Source: Lachnospiraceae bacterium (GTDB lineage Bacteria; Bacillota; Clostridia; Lachnospirales; Lachnospiraceae). From it: DNA of 64,000 bases. Positions 19,482 through 29,340 of this stretch are shown here, piece after piece (within the stretch, counting starts at the first letter, position 1; every line of letters begins with the position of its first letter). A model generated the notes under the pieces. The model saw only the letters and a program-made list of their open reading frames with translations, ran no database searches and had not been told where the DNA came from. The position numbers and the translations under genes are program-made. The DNA is taken from NCBI GenBank assembly GCA_029012365.1, contig JAQXLY010000019.1, positions 1 through 64,000 of the forward strand. Reading direction: 5' to 3'.

Positions 19482-19702
19482 GTATACTCCTTTCCGCACG
19501 GAATATAGTTTTGATATCCCGCTTATAAATACAGTATAGCAGATATCGGAAGAATTGAAAAGGGGAAAATTGTATCCCGAATTTTACGGTATTGACACAG
19601 GAATGCCAAAAAATACTGCTATATTTTGTATAAAGCTATTATGTTTCGGGGAAAATGAGCCGATATATAGTTTAAGACTCGGTGAACCAAGGAGGAGTAT
19701 TT

Positions 19703-22700
19703 ATGAAGCTGAAGCGTCCTTTTTTCAAAATATATTTTGCTGTGCTTATTTCCTGCGCCCTTTTTCTGCTCGGACAGGGAAATGCGATACAGGCAGAGGC
19801 AGCCACGCAGGGCTATCAGTTTGACTTTAATGCGACGGATGTACAATCCGGTTCCGAAATTGAGTTAAGAACCTTAAATGCTTTTTTGAGCGTAGAACCG
19901 AAGGATTCCACGGAAGGTCTTCCGGTAACGGCAACCGTTCAGTTTTACAGCTCGGAGGAGTCTGTCATTAAGTGCGAGGATACCGGTATACAGGGTATGA
20001 CAAAGCTGGTTAGAAAGGGACCGGGATATTCCACGATTACCGCAGTGATTTCCGATGGCAGTTATAATTTCGCCATCAGCTGTCTTGTAAAGGTAGATTT
20101 GCAGATTACCGGTACGAACTTTACTACGATTGACTATGTGGGACATCGTATTTTGAAGCTGGACAGGGTAGGAGACTCCAAACGAGTTGTTTTAAAGTAT
20201 GTGGATGAAGCGGAATTTGAGAATACTCTGGTAGACTGGACGTCTTCCAATGAAATGGTTGCAACGGTTGACAGGTTCGGTAATGTGACGGCAGTAGGAG
20301 CGGGCCGTGCGGAAATTACGGTTACAACGCAGACGGTTTCGGGACAGTCAAAGGCACTTGTCAGGTCCTCAACGGTGATTGTTGCACCAATCGGTTCATT
20401 TACCGAAAGCGCAGATTATTCCGGTTACAGCGACAGAATTTCCGATGAAATACGGAAAGATAATTTTATGATTTATGTGAACGGACAGTCTGCTTCTAAT
20501 CTTGTCTGGAAGGTATCGAAGCTTGTTACGGTAAGAGGAAGTGCCGTAGAGAAGGAGCTTTCGGCTAACAGTGATGTGATGAAGTATTCGGTAAACGAAT
20601 ACAGCGGCAGTGTGAATTTTACCGGGGTGAAGGCAGGTACATATGTGATTCGGGCTTATGTGGATCGCGAATACATAGGAAACAATGCGATTCCGAGCTT
20701 TGAAGCGAAGGTTGTTGTATTATTTGATATGTCGGATAAGAAATTAGTTATGAATGTAGGTGATACCTACAATATCATTGAGAATTCCAATATCCCGGCA
20801 CCGGATCAGTTTACCTATACGTCCTCCAATTCCAATGTGGCGGCGGTGGATCCGTCTACCGGTATTATTACCGCAAAGAACAGTTCTTCTTTGCCGGTTA
20901 CAATTACGCTGACATACAGGGATAACGGTAATTTTGAAACCGGTGGCGAAGGAGAATATGCGGGTGGCGTGCCGAATATGACGATTGAAGTGACCGTCAT
21001 TGACGGAATACGGCTGAATTATTCCGAGGTGACAATCAATACAAAGGGAACGGTGTTACTGGAGCCGGTGCTTACAAACAGAGTCGAGGAGGTCAGTTGG
21101 AGTTCTTCGGACGAGCGAATCGCAAAGGTAGAGAACGGTCTTGTAACAGGTATAAAGGAAGGCACGGCAGTAATTACCGCGAAACAGAAGATTAACGGTA
21201 TTGTGAAAACTGCGTCCTGTACAGTATATGTACAGACATCGGTGGAATCTGTAACCTTAGACCCGAAGGAAATCACCCTCGGCATCAATAAATACGAAAC
21301 GATTCAGGCATCGGTAAAACCGAGTTCTTTAAACGGTGTTTCGTTAAAGTGGGTTTCTTCAAATGAAGATATTGTGAAAATCACGGAAGCAGGAAAGCTT
21401 TCGGTAACTATACAGGGTGTTGCCGGAGGAAATGCGGTTATTTCCGCAATCAATCAGGATAATGTAGTTGTAGGCTTTTGTAATGTAACGGTATTACAGC
21501 CGGTAGAAGGCATGACCTTATCCGAAACGGATGTTACCGCAAGAATCGGAGACACGGTGCAGCTTCGCGCAACGGTTTCTCCGGATAACGCAACAAACCA
21601 GAACGTCACATGGAAGTCATCCAATACAAACGTGGCAACTGTATCCGCTAACGGTCTTGTAACAATGAAGGCGGCAGGAACGGCTTCCATTATCTGTACA
21701 TCTGTAGATAATCCTTCGGTACAGGCTTTCTGTAATGTTAAGGTATTAAAGGCGGTAAGCGGTGTATCCTTAGATATCGAATCGAAAGAGATGTATGTAG
21801 GTGAGAATTATCGTCTGACATATTATGTCACACCGAGCGATGCAAGTACGCCGGATGTTAAATGGACTTCAACCAATACATCCGTAGTTCAGGTGGATGC
21901 TACAGGTATGCTGACGGCAAAGGGAGTCGGTCAGGCTGAAATCATTATAAAAACGGTTGACGGTTCTTATATGGATATTTGTACAATCGTAGTAAAACAA
22001 AAGCCGACAAATGTCAAGCTCTCGATTACGAATCTTACAATGAACGCAGGAGAGTATTTCTATCTGGATGCGGTACTTACACCGGCTAACAGCACAAAGG
22101 AAGGGCTTGTATGGGAATGTGTGGATACAAATGTTGCAACGGTTTCTTCTACCGGACGTGTAACCGCAAAAGCAGCCGGTCAGACCATTATTATGGTCAA
22201 AACGGAAAACGGTGCGACAGCTTATTGTAAACTGACAGTATTGGAAGCAGTAGTAGCGGTAAGTATGGATCAGACGGATGTAATGATTGATGTAGGGGAA
22301 GAATTTAAGCTTACGCCGACATTTTATCCGGAAACAGCAAGTGATACAGGGGTTTCATGGACAAGCTCGGATGACTCAATCGCAACTGTAAACAAAAACG
22401 GTGAAGTTGTCGGAAAAAGCGGCGGTGTAGCGGTTATTCAATGTACTACCTATGATGGCGGTTACAATGCATTCTGTATTGTAACGGTAATTGAAGAGGT
22501 GACAAAAATAAAGATTCTTCCGGAACAGTATAAACTCGGTCTCGGGAAAACATATCAGCTTGATGTAGAGATTACGAATACCACTGCGACAAATAAAGAC
22601 ATCGAATGGTCTTCCAGTGATGAAAGTATTGTGGAGGTAGACCAGAACGGAAGAATTCGCGGTGTTTCCATCGGTTATGCAACCATTACTGCAATGGCGC

Positions 22701-23467
22701 TTGACGGAAGCGATGTGGAAGCAACCTGTGAAGTAAGGGTTGTTACGGAAGTATCCGGTATGACTATGAATACAACTTCCATTACTCTTATACAGGGAAA
22801 TACTTTCCAGTTAAAAGCTGCAATCCGTCCGGAAAATGCTACTTATAATACACCGTGGTGGGATTCTGAAAATGACGAAATCGCAATGGTGGATGATGAC
22901 GGCATTGTAACCGCGATTTCGCCGGGTACTACATGGATAACGGCAAATGCAAGAGACAGCAGCGGAAAGTATTGCAAGTGTTACGTAACGGTTATAGCGC
23001 CTCTTCCTGCAACCGGTGTGACAACTATGGTAAGTGAGGTTGTTATGGCGCCGGGGGAGAAAAAGACAGTTGTAGCGAAAGCAACACCGGCAAATACAAC
23101 GGACAATATGATGTGGACCTCTACGGATGAGTCGATTGTAAGGGTGAATTCCGTAACGGGCGAGATGACGGCAATCGCTCCCGGAACAGCGAGCGTAATT
23201 GTAATGACGGACTCCGGGAAAAAAGCTGTTATCAATGTGATTGTCGTAGGCTTAAACCGTACCTCGGTTGTAATGGAGTATTATTCTACAGGGGTAACGC
23301 TTTATGTAGAGGGGGCAACCTCAACTGTAAGATGGTATTCCGCAAATCCAAGGGTAGTAGAGGTTACAAACGGCAGACTGACTTCGCGCGGTCCCGGAAC
23401 TACAACGGTGGAAGCGCGTGTGAACGGAAGGACATTAACATGTACGGTCCGGGTGGTTGCACCGTAA
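19703..23467 (+). CDS. Large secreted protein with tandem bacterial Ig-like (Big_2) domains
   Basis: Signal peptide, then recurring VSLxxxxxxxxxGxxxxLxxxVxPxxAxxxxVxWxSSNxxVATVxxxGxVTAxxxGxAxIT repeats to the C-terminus; no LPxTG seen. Confidence 0.9.
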   Translation: MKLKRPFFKIYFAVLISCALFLLGQGNAIQAEAATQGYQFDFNATDVQSGSEIELRTLNAFLSVEPKDSTEGLPVTATVQFYSSEESVIKCEDTGIQGMTKLVRKGPGYSTITAVISDGSYNFAISCLVKVDLQITGTNFTTIDYVGHRILKLDRVGDSKRVVLKYVDEAEFENTLVDWTSSNEMVATVDRFGNVTAVGAGRAEITVTTQTVSGQSKALVRSSTVIVAPIGSFTESADYSGYSDRISDEIRKDNFMIYVNGQSASNLVWKVSKLVTVRGSAVEKELSANSDVMKYSVNEYSGSVNFTGVKAGTYVIRAYVDREYIGNNAIPSFEAKVVVLFDMSDKKLVMNVGDTYNIIENSNIPAPDQFTYTSSNSNVAAVDPSTGIITAKNSSSLPVTITLTYRDNGNFETGGEGEYAGGVPNMTIEVTVIDGIRLNYSEVTINTKGTVLLEPVLTNRVEEVSWSSSDERIAKVENGLVTGIKEGTAVITAKQKINGIVKTASCTVYVQTSVESVTLDPKEITLGINKYETIQASVKPSSLNGVSLKWVSSNEDIVKITEAGKLSVTIQGVAGGNAVISAINQDNVVVGFCNVTVLQPVEGMTLSETDVTARIGDTVQLRATVSPDNATNQNVTWKSSNTNVATVSANGLVTMKAAGTASIICTSVDNPSVQAFCNVKVLKAVSGVSLDIESKEMYVGENYRLTYYVTPSDASTPDVKWTSTNTSVVQVDATGMLTAKGVGQAEIIIKTVDGSYMDICTIVVKQKPTNVKLSITNLTMNAGEYFYLDAVLTPANSTKEGLVWECVDTNVATVSSTGRVTAKAAGQTIIMVKTENGATAYCKLTVLEAVVAVSMDQTDVMIDVGEEFKLTPTFYPETASDTGVSWTSSDDSIATVNKNGEVVGKSGGVAVIQCTTYDGGYNAFCIVTVIEEVTKIKILPEQYKLGLGKTYQLDVEITNTTATNKDIEWSSSDESIVEVDQNGRIRGVSIGYATITAMALDGSDVEATCEVRVVTEVSGMTMNTTSITLIQGNTFQLKAAIRPENATYNTPWWDSENDEIAMVDDDGIVTAISPGTTWITANARDSSGKYCKCYVTVIAPLPATGVTTMVSEVVMAPGEKKTVVAKATPANTTDNMMWTSTDESIVRVNSVTGEMTAIAPGTASVIVMTDSGKKAVINVIVVGLNRTSVVMEYYSTGVTLYVEGATSTVRWYSANPRVVEVTNGRLTSRGPGTTTVEARVNGRTLTCTVRVVAP

Positions 23468-23484
23468 ACAGGAAAGGAATTTTT

Positions 23485-25179
23485 ATGTTACAAAGTCTGA
23501 GGGTTAACAATTTTGCATTGATTGAGGAATTAGAGGTTACATTTGAAAACGGTTTAAATATTCTGACGGGTGAAACAGGTGCGGGAAAATCTATTTTACT
23601 CGGTTCGATTCAAACCGCTTTGGGGGCAAAGGCATCAAAAGAACTGATTCGAAACGGAAAAGAATCCGCATATGTGGAAATTGTATTTGAAAATTGCGGA
23701 AAGGCTGTGGAGGAGGAGCTTCGTAAGCAGGAATTGTCCGTTGAGGACGGCAGTGTCACAATTTCCAGAAAGCTGACTGTTTCAGGAAAAAGCATAAGTC
23801 GTATTAACGGGGAAGCTGTAAATGCGGCAACGGTAAAGACGATTGCCGGACTCCTGCTTGAAATCCACGGACAACAGGAGCATCATACGCTGTTGAATAA
23901 GGATAAGCATCTGGAATTGCTGGACCGTTATGCGGGTGATTCGGTTGCAAGGCAAAGAGCGGTTGTTGAGAAGCTTTGGCAGGGGTATCGTAAACAAAAG
24001 GAAGAACTGCAACAGGCAAGGGAGGAAGCCACAAATAAAAACCGCGATTGTTCTTATTTAGAATATGCGTCCCGTGAAATAGCCGAAGCGGCATATAAGA
24101 CAGGAGAGCTGGAACAGTTGGAGGAGGACTTTGAACGGTTATCCCATGCAAAAGCATTGGCGGAAGGCGTAGCGGGTGCTCTGGCTGTCACTGCGGACGG
24201 AGCGGAAGAAACGGCAGACAGTCTTTTAAATACAGCGGTTCGGAATCTGTCAAAGGTTGCTGTATATGATAGAAGAGCAGAGGAATTACTTAGACGTGCG
24301 GAAGAGATGGCGGAGCTTTTGTCGGACTTTAATCACGAAGCGGAACGTTATATGGAGTCTCTGGCTGACAGCGAAGAGGAATACCGCGTAGTATCCGGAC
24401 GGCTGGATTTATTAAATCGTTTAAAGTCAAAATACGGCAAAACAATGGAGGAAGTTCTTGCATACGGCAAGGAATGTGAAGAGAAGCTTGCCCGTTACGC
24501 CGATTATGATGCCTATCTGGAACGCCTTGAAAAAGAGTATACAGCTATAGAAAATGAGTTGCGAAGTAATTGCGAAACGCTGTCAAAGATGCGTAAAACT
24601 GCTGCAAATGAGCTTTCCGGCAGAATAAAGACAGCACTTTCGGAACTGAATTTTCTGGATGTTCGTTTTGAAATTATGTTTGAACGAACGGATTATGCGG
24701 CGAACGGATTTGATTCGGCAGAGTTTTATATTGCAACTAATCCGGGGGAAGAAATAAAACCACTGGTGAAAGTAGCTTCCGGCGGTGAACTGTCCCGTAT
24801 TATGCTGGCACTTAAGTCGGTATTTGCTGACCGGGATGATATACAGACTCTGATTTTTGATGAAATCGATACCGGTATCAGCGGGCGCACGGCACAAATG
24901 GTTTCGGAAAAAATGGCTGTGATTGCGGCAGACCGGCAGCTACTGTGTATTACCCACCTGCCGCAGATTGCTGCAATGGCAGATGCTCATTTTTTGATTA
25001 AAAAAATGACTGACGGCATCAGAACCGTGACTCAGATAGAAAAGCTCGGAAATGAAGAATCGGTAGAGGAGCTTGCCAGAATGCTCGGAGGAGCCAGCAT
25101 TACAGAGGCGGTAAAAGAAAATGCCAGAGAAATGAAAGGGCTGGCACAGATGAAAAAGAAAACTGGAAAAAGTTTATAA
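23485..25179 (+). CDS. recN: DNA repair protein RecN
   Basis: MLQSLRVNNFALIEELEVTFENGLNILTGETGAGKSILL ... FDEIDTGISGRTAQMVSEKM. Confidence 0.97.
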   Translation: MLQSLRVNNFALIEELEVTFENGLNILTGETGAGKSILLGSIQTALGAKASKELIRNGKESAYVEIVFENCGKAVEEELRKQELSVEDGSVTISRKLTVSGKSISRINGEAVNAATVKTIAGLLLEIHGQQEHHTLLNKDKHLELLDRYAGDSVARQRAVVEKLWQGYRKQKEELQQAREEATNKNRDCSYLEYASREIAEAAYKTGELEQLEEDFERLSHAKALAEGVAGALAVTADGAEETADSLLNTAVRNLSKVAVYDRRAEELLRRAEEMAELLSDFNHEAERYMESLADSEEEYRVVSGRLDLLNRLKSKYGKTMEEVLAYGKECEEKLARYADYDAYLERLEKEYTAIENELRSNCETLSKMRKTAANELSGRIKTALSELNFLDVRFEIMFERTDYAANGFDSAEFYIATNPGEEIKPLVKVASGGELSRIMLALKSVFADRDDIQTLIFDEIDTGISGRTAQMVSEKMAVIAADRQLLCITHLPQIAAMADAHFLIKKMTDGIRTVTQIEKLGNEESVEELARMLGGASITEAVKENAREMKGLAQMKKKTGKSL

Positions 25180-25219
25180 AAAAAAGTAGTTTGAATCGGA
25201 TATTCTTACGCATACTATT

Positions 25220-25258
25220 AGGGAACCTGTTTTATGGCAGAGTTCCCTGTTCTTTTTA
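25220..25258 (+). terminator. Rho-independent terminator between recN and spoIVB
   Basis: AGGGAAC (25220-25226)/GTTCCCT (25242-25248) followed by GTTCTTTTT. Confidence 0.65.
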
Positions 25259-25339
25259 TGGATAAGTTTTCAAATCTTCATAGAAAGAAGCTTTTGGGAA
25301 AGCCAACCGGGTTTAATAAATGAAAGAAGGGTTGGCAGT

Positions 25340-26620
25340 ATGATGAAGAGAAAATATCGCAGCTGGCTTGTTGCGGCACTTGTATTGAACATATTAGTAA
25401 TCATCGGATACGGAATATATTATTATAGAGGCAGCCTGCCGGAAGAAATACGTATTATTACCGGAAAGGAAGAAAGGATTTCGTTTTTGCTGCCTTTTTC
25501 TGCAAAAATCGAGGGAGAGGGAGACAGCCTCGGAGTTGTTGAGGTGAATAAAGAGCCTTTGGAAAAAGGCAGTATAAAAATAGATTTGTCGGACTCGGTT
25601 ATAATGGAAGCCTCGGAAAAAGCAAATCTAAAGCTGAAGATGAAACTGTTCGGGATTATTCCGTTAAAGACAGTTGAAATATCGGCGGTGACTCCTCAAA
25701 GCGTGGCGGTAGGCGGTTCTGCCATAGGCATTCATGTGGAAACGGACGGTGTTCTTGTACTCGGAACCACATCGGTTACGGGAGAGGATAAGATGACTTA
25801 CGAGCCTGCGGAGAATCGTTTAAAATCGGGTGATTACATTGAAAAGGTAAACGGAAAAGAAATAAAGAACAAGGAAGACCTGATAAAGCTGTTAAAGAAA
25901 TCCGATGGGAGTCCTCTTCAGTTTACGGTCAGACGGGGTAATGAAAAAATCCGTGTAGCGGTAACTCCGGTAAGAACTACAGACGGAACCTATAAAATCG
26001 GTACATGGATAAGGGATGACACGCAGGGAATCGGAACACTTACGTATATAACACCGGACGGTAAATTCGGTGCATTAGGGCATGGGATAACAGATGTCGA
26101 TACAGGGGTTTTGATTGAGGTATGCGGCGGGAGTGCGTATGATGCAGAGATACTTCGTATTGTCAAGGGAGAACCGGGTACTCCGGGAGAATTAAGCGGC
26201 GTAATTCATCGTTCCGAAGAAGAATGCTTCGGAACCGTTAAGAAAAATACCGCTCAGGGAATATTCGGAACCGTAAAAGATAATTGCAAATTATCTCTCG
26301 GCAGAGATGTAATGGAAATCGGCTTGAAGCAGGAGGTAAAAAAGGGAAAGGCTTCAATTATGTGTGAAATCAACGGAAGTATTAACACGTATGAAATTGA
26401 AATACAGCAAATCGATTACTCTAACCGAAACCATGCAAAGGGCCTCGTAATTAAAATAACCGATGAGGAATTAATCAATCTTACCGGAGGTATTGTGCAG
26501 GGAATGAGCGGGAGCCCGATTATACAGAACGGAAAATTAATCGGGGCAGTAACGCATGTATTTATCAGAGACAGCACAAAAGGCTATGGCACCTTTATTG
26601 AAAACATGATTGATAATTGA
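25340..26620 (+). CDS. spoIVB: SpoIVB peptidase (PDZ + S55)
   Basis: PDZ segment (LKSGDYIEKVNGKEIKNKEDLIKLL), ALGHGITDVDTG, GGIVQGMSGSPIIQNGKLIGAVTHVF. Confidence 0.95.
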   Translation: MMKRKYRSWLVAALVLNILVIIGYGIYYYRGSLPEEIRIITGKEERISFLLPFSAKIEGEGDSLGVVEVNKEPLEKGSIKIDLSDSVIMEASEKANLKLKMKLFGIIPLKTVEISAVTPQSVAVGGSAIGIHVETDGVLVLGTTSVTGEDKMTYEPAENRLKSGDYIEKVNGKEIKNKEDLIKLLKKSDGSPLQFTVRRGNEKIRVAVTPVRTTDGTYKIGTWIRDDTQGIGTLTYITPDGKFGALGHGITDVDTGVLIEVCGGSAYDAEILRIVKGEPGTPGELSGVIHRSEEECFGTVKKNTAQGIFGTVKDNCKLSLGRDVMEIGLKQEVKKGKASIMCEINGSINTYEIEIQQIDYSNRNHAKGLVIKITDEELINLTGGIVQGMSGSPIIQNGKLIGAVTHVFIRDSTKGYGTFIENMIDN

Positions 26621-26675
26621 GCTGTCGTCTTTATAAGAGGAGCATTCGCATCAATGCGACAGCTCCTTTGTTTTA
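26619..26675 (+). terminator. Rho-independent terminator after spoIVB
   Basis: GAGCTGTCG (26619-26627)/CGACAGCTC (26657-26665) with alternative inner stem, followed by CTTTGTTTT. Confidence 0.6.
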
Positions 26676-26710
26676 TGTAAACTAAAAGTCGATAATCCAC
26701 GAAAAGCATC

Positions 26711-26782
26711 TGTAAATTATTTACAAAAATCCCCTTGCAAAAACAAAAAAAGATGCTATAATAAAAAATGTAAATATTTACA
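26711..26782. promoter_or_regulatory. spo0A promoter (TTGCAA-16-TATAAT) flanked by two TGTAAAT-type palindromes
   Basis: TGTAAATTATTTACA (26711-26725) and TGTAAATATTTACA (26769-26782); TTGCAA 26735-26740; TATAAT 26757-26762. Confidence 0.6.
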
Positions 26783-26823
26783 AAAAATGGAAAATATGGG
26801 AGAAAGGAAAAGAAGAAGAGAAA

Positions 26824-27624
26824 ATGGAAAAGATTCGTGTGCTTACGGTAGATGACAATGTTCGAATTTTGGAACTGTATGAAGAACTTTTAAAAGAGGA
26901 TACGGCGATAGAATATGTCGGACGGGCGGAGGACGGAGTGGAAGCAGTCAAAAAAATCAGAGATTTGCAGCCGGATGTCGTACTGCTTGATATTATTATG
27001 CCGAAATTAGACGGAATCGGTGTTTTGGAACAGATTCGGAAGGACACGGAACTAAAGAAACAGCCGCATGTAATTGTTGTGACGGCAATCGGACAGGAGC
27101 GCGTGACGGAGAGTGTATTTGCTCTGGGTGCGAACTACTATATTATGAAACCATTTGACAGTGCCGTGATTATGCAGAGGATTCATCAGGTAATGGGAAT
27201 TGGAACTCTTTGCAGCGTGGAGCACGGACGACTTCTTTCCCAGGATATGAAATCCTCCGACAGCAATCATCTGGAGGTAGATGTAACCGATATTATCCAT
27301 GAAATCGGAGTCCCGGCGCATATTAAGGGATATCAGTATTTGCGTGATGCGATTATGATGTCGGTGGACAACTCCGAAATGTTAAATTCAATTACAAAGG
27401 TGCTATATCCGTCCATCGCAAAACGGCACAAGACAACACCGAGCAGAGTGGAACGTGCGATTCGTCATGCAATCGAGGTAGCATGGAGCAGAGGAAAGAC
27501 CGATACCATAGATGCATTGTTCGGTTATACGGTGGCGGGAGGAAAAGGAAAACCGACAAACTCGGAATTTGTAGCATTAATTGCGGATAAAATCCGTTTG
27601 GAATATAAGCTGCGTACACAATAA
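26824..27624 (+). CDS. spo0A: Sporulation transcription factor Spo0A
   Basis: Receiver domain ([15 protein letters not shown]...[21 protein letters not shown]) and C-terminal Spo0A domain ([24 protein letters not shown] ... [18 protein letters not shown]). Confidence 0.98.
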   Translation: MEKIRVLTVDDNVRILELYEELLKEDTAIEYVGRAEDGVEAVKKIRDLQPDVVLLDIIMPKLDGIGVLEQIRKDTELKKQPHVIVVTAIGQERVTESVFALGANYYIMKPFDSAVIMQRIHQVMGIGTLCSVEHGRLLSQDMKSSDSNHLEVDVTDIIHEIGVPAHIKGYQYLRDAIMMSVDNSEMLNSITKVLYPSIAKRHKTTPSRVERAIRHAIEVAWSRGKTDTIDALFGYTVAGGKGKPTNSEFVALIADKIRLEYKLRTQ

Positions 27625-27725
27625 GAATGAAATGTGACGGTATGGAAGCAGAGAGTAAATGCGGTAACAACAAGACAGCAGAAGACGGATTATCAGAAAA
27701 TGCTTTTCAAAAGGGGAAAAATGTG

Positions 27726-27758
27726 GTATACTGAATATATTATAAAATGTCAGTATAC
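27726..27758. promoter_or_regulatory. Perfect 9-bp inverted repeat overlapping the glgA -10
   Basis: GTATACTGA (27726-27734)/TCAGTATAC (27750-27758); left arm contains TATACT; AAGGAGGAGA follows. Confidence 0.5.
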
Positions 27759-27773
27759 GCAAGGAGGAGACCA

Positions 27774-29219
27774 GTGAAAAATATACTATTTGTTGCTTCC
27801 GAATGTGTTCCCTTTATAAAGACCGGCGGACTGGCCGATGTGGTCGGAGCCCTGCCGAAGTATCTGAATAAGGAGCGTTATGATGTCCGGGTTATGCTTC
27901 CGAATTATATGGCTATTCCGGCAAAGTATAAAGAGAAGATGAAGTACAAGACTCATTTTTATATGAAGCTTGCATGGCGCAATCAGTATGTCGGTATTAT
28001 GGAAGCTGTGGTAGACGGTGTTACATTTTATCTGATTGATAATGAATACTATTTTGCGGGGGATAAGCCTTACGGAAATATTCATGAGGATATTGAAAAG
28101 TTTGCTTTTTTCTGCCGTGCGGTGCTATCTTCCCTGCCGTTGCTCGGATTCCGGCCTGATTTGATTCATTGTAATGACTGGCAGACGGGTCTGATTCCGG
28201 TTTATCTGCACGATTGCTTTGAGCAGGGTGAGTTTTTCCGGGGAATCAAGACCGTTATGACCATTCACAATTTAAAATTTCAGGGCATATGGGATAAAAA
28301 GACGGTGCAGGATATTACGGGACTGGATTCGTATTATTTTACACCGGATAAGCTGGAGGCATATGGCGACGCAAATTATTTAAAGGGCGGAATTGTGTAT
28401 GCCGACTATGTAACAACGGTAAGCGATACTTATGCAGAGGAAATTAAGTCCGCGTTTTACGGCGAGGGACTGGACGGGCTGATGCGCGCCCGTTCCAACA
28501 GCTTATGCGGAATTGTAAACGGAATCGATTATAAGGAGTATGACCCGGAAACGGATCCGTTTATCATACAGAATTATAATGCGATGAATTTCCGGAAAGA
28601 AAAAGTAAAGAATAAGCTGGCACTTCAGGAGGAGCTTGACTTAGAGCGTGACGGCAAAAAATTTATGATCGGTATTGTTTCCAGACTGACCGATCAGAAA
28701 GGATTTGACCTGCTGGAATGTGTGTTTGAGGAGCTGTGCGATAACGATGTCCAGCTTGTGATTTTAGGAACCGGTGACTCGAAATATGAGAATTTGTTCC
28801 GTTATTATGAGTGGAAATTTCATGGAAAGGTATCAGCGAATATTTATTATAATAATGAGCGCGCGCATAGAATATATGCGGCTTCAGATGCGTTTTTGAT
28901 GCCGTCGTTGTTTGAACCGTGCGGACTCAGCCAGTTAATCAGTCTGCGTTACGGGACAGTACCGATTGTCAGGGAGACAGGAGGACTTAAAGATACCGTA
29001 GTTCCTTACAATGAGTATGAGAGTACCGGAACCGGATTTAGTTTTGCAAATTATAATGCGCATGAGATGCTGTCCATTGTACGCTATGCAAAACACATTT
29101 ATTACAATAAAAAGAGAGAGTGGAATAAGTTAGTGGATCGCGGAATGGCAATGGATTTTTCGTGGAAGACTTCTGCCGGGAAATATGAGGATTTATATCG
29201 GAATATGCTTGGAGAGTAA
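27774..29219 (+). CDS. glgA: Glycogen synthase (ADP-glucose type)
   Basis: NILFVASECVPFIKTGGLADVVGALPKYL; MPSLFEPCGLSQLISLRYGTVPIVRETGGLKDTV; GTG start after AAGGAGGAGA. Confidence 0.95.
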   Translation: MKNILFVASECVPFIKTGGLADVVGALPKYLNKERYDVRVMLPNYMAIPAKYKEKMKYKTHFYMKLAWRNQYVGIMEAVVDGVTFYLIDNEYYFAGDKPYGNIHEDIEKFAFFCRAVLSSLPLLGFRPDLIHCNDWQTGLIPVYLHDCFEQGEFFRGIKTVMTIHNLKFQGIWDKKTVQDITGLDSYYFTPDKLEAYGDANYLKGGIVYADYVTTVSDTYAEEIKSAFYGEGLDGLMRARSNSLCGIVNGIDYKEYDPETDPFIIQNYNAMNFRKEKVKNKLALQEELDLERDGKKFMIGIVSRLTDQKGFDLLECVFEELCDNDVQLVILGTGDSKYENLFRYYEWKFHGKVSANIYYNNERAHRIYAASDAFLMPSLFEPCGLSQLISLRYGTVPIVRETGGLKDTVVPYNEYESTGTGFSFANYNAHEMLSIVRYAKHIYYNKKREWNKLVDRGMAMDFSWKTSAGKYEDLYRNMLGE

Positions 29220-29227
29220 AGCTTGCA

Positions 29228-29262
29228 GCCCATTTTGGACAACTGTGCCCAAAATGGGCTTT
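29228..29262 (+). terminator. Rho-independent terminator after glgA
   Basis: GCCCATTTTGG ... CCAAAATGGGC followed by TTTTG. Confidence 0.75.
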
Positions 29263-29340
29263 TGTCGGGTGTAAAGAAAAAAGAGCAGAATGCCGTTGCG
29301 GAGAGCATAAGCTTTATAAAAAAGCCGAAAGGAGAGAATT

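Noticed and set aside
19659-19666. GCCGATAT resembling a sigma-D -10 upstream of the Big_2 gene
   Set aside because: No TAAA at 15 bp (TATG instead); likely chance.
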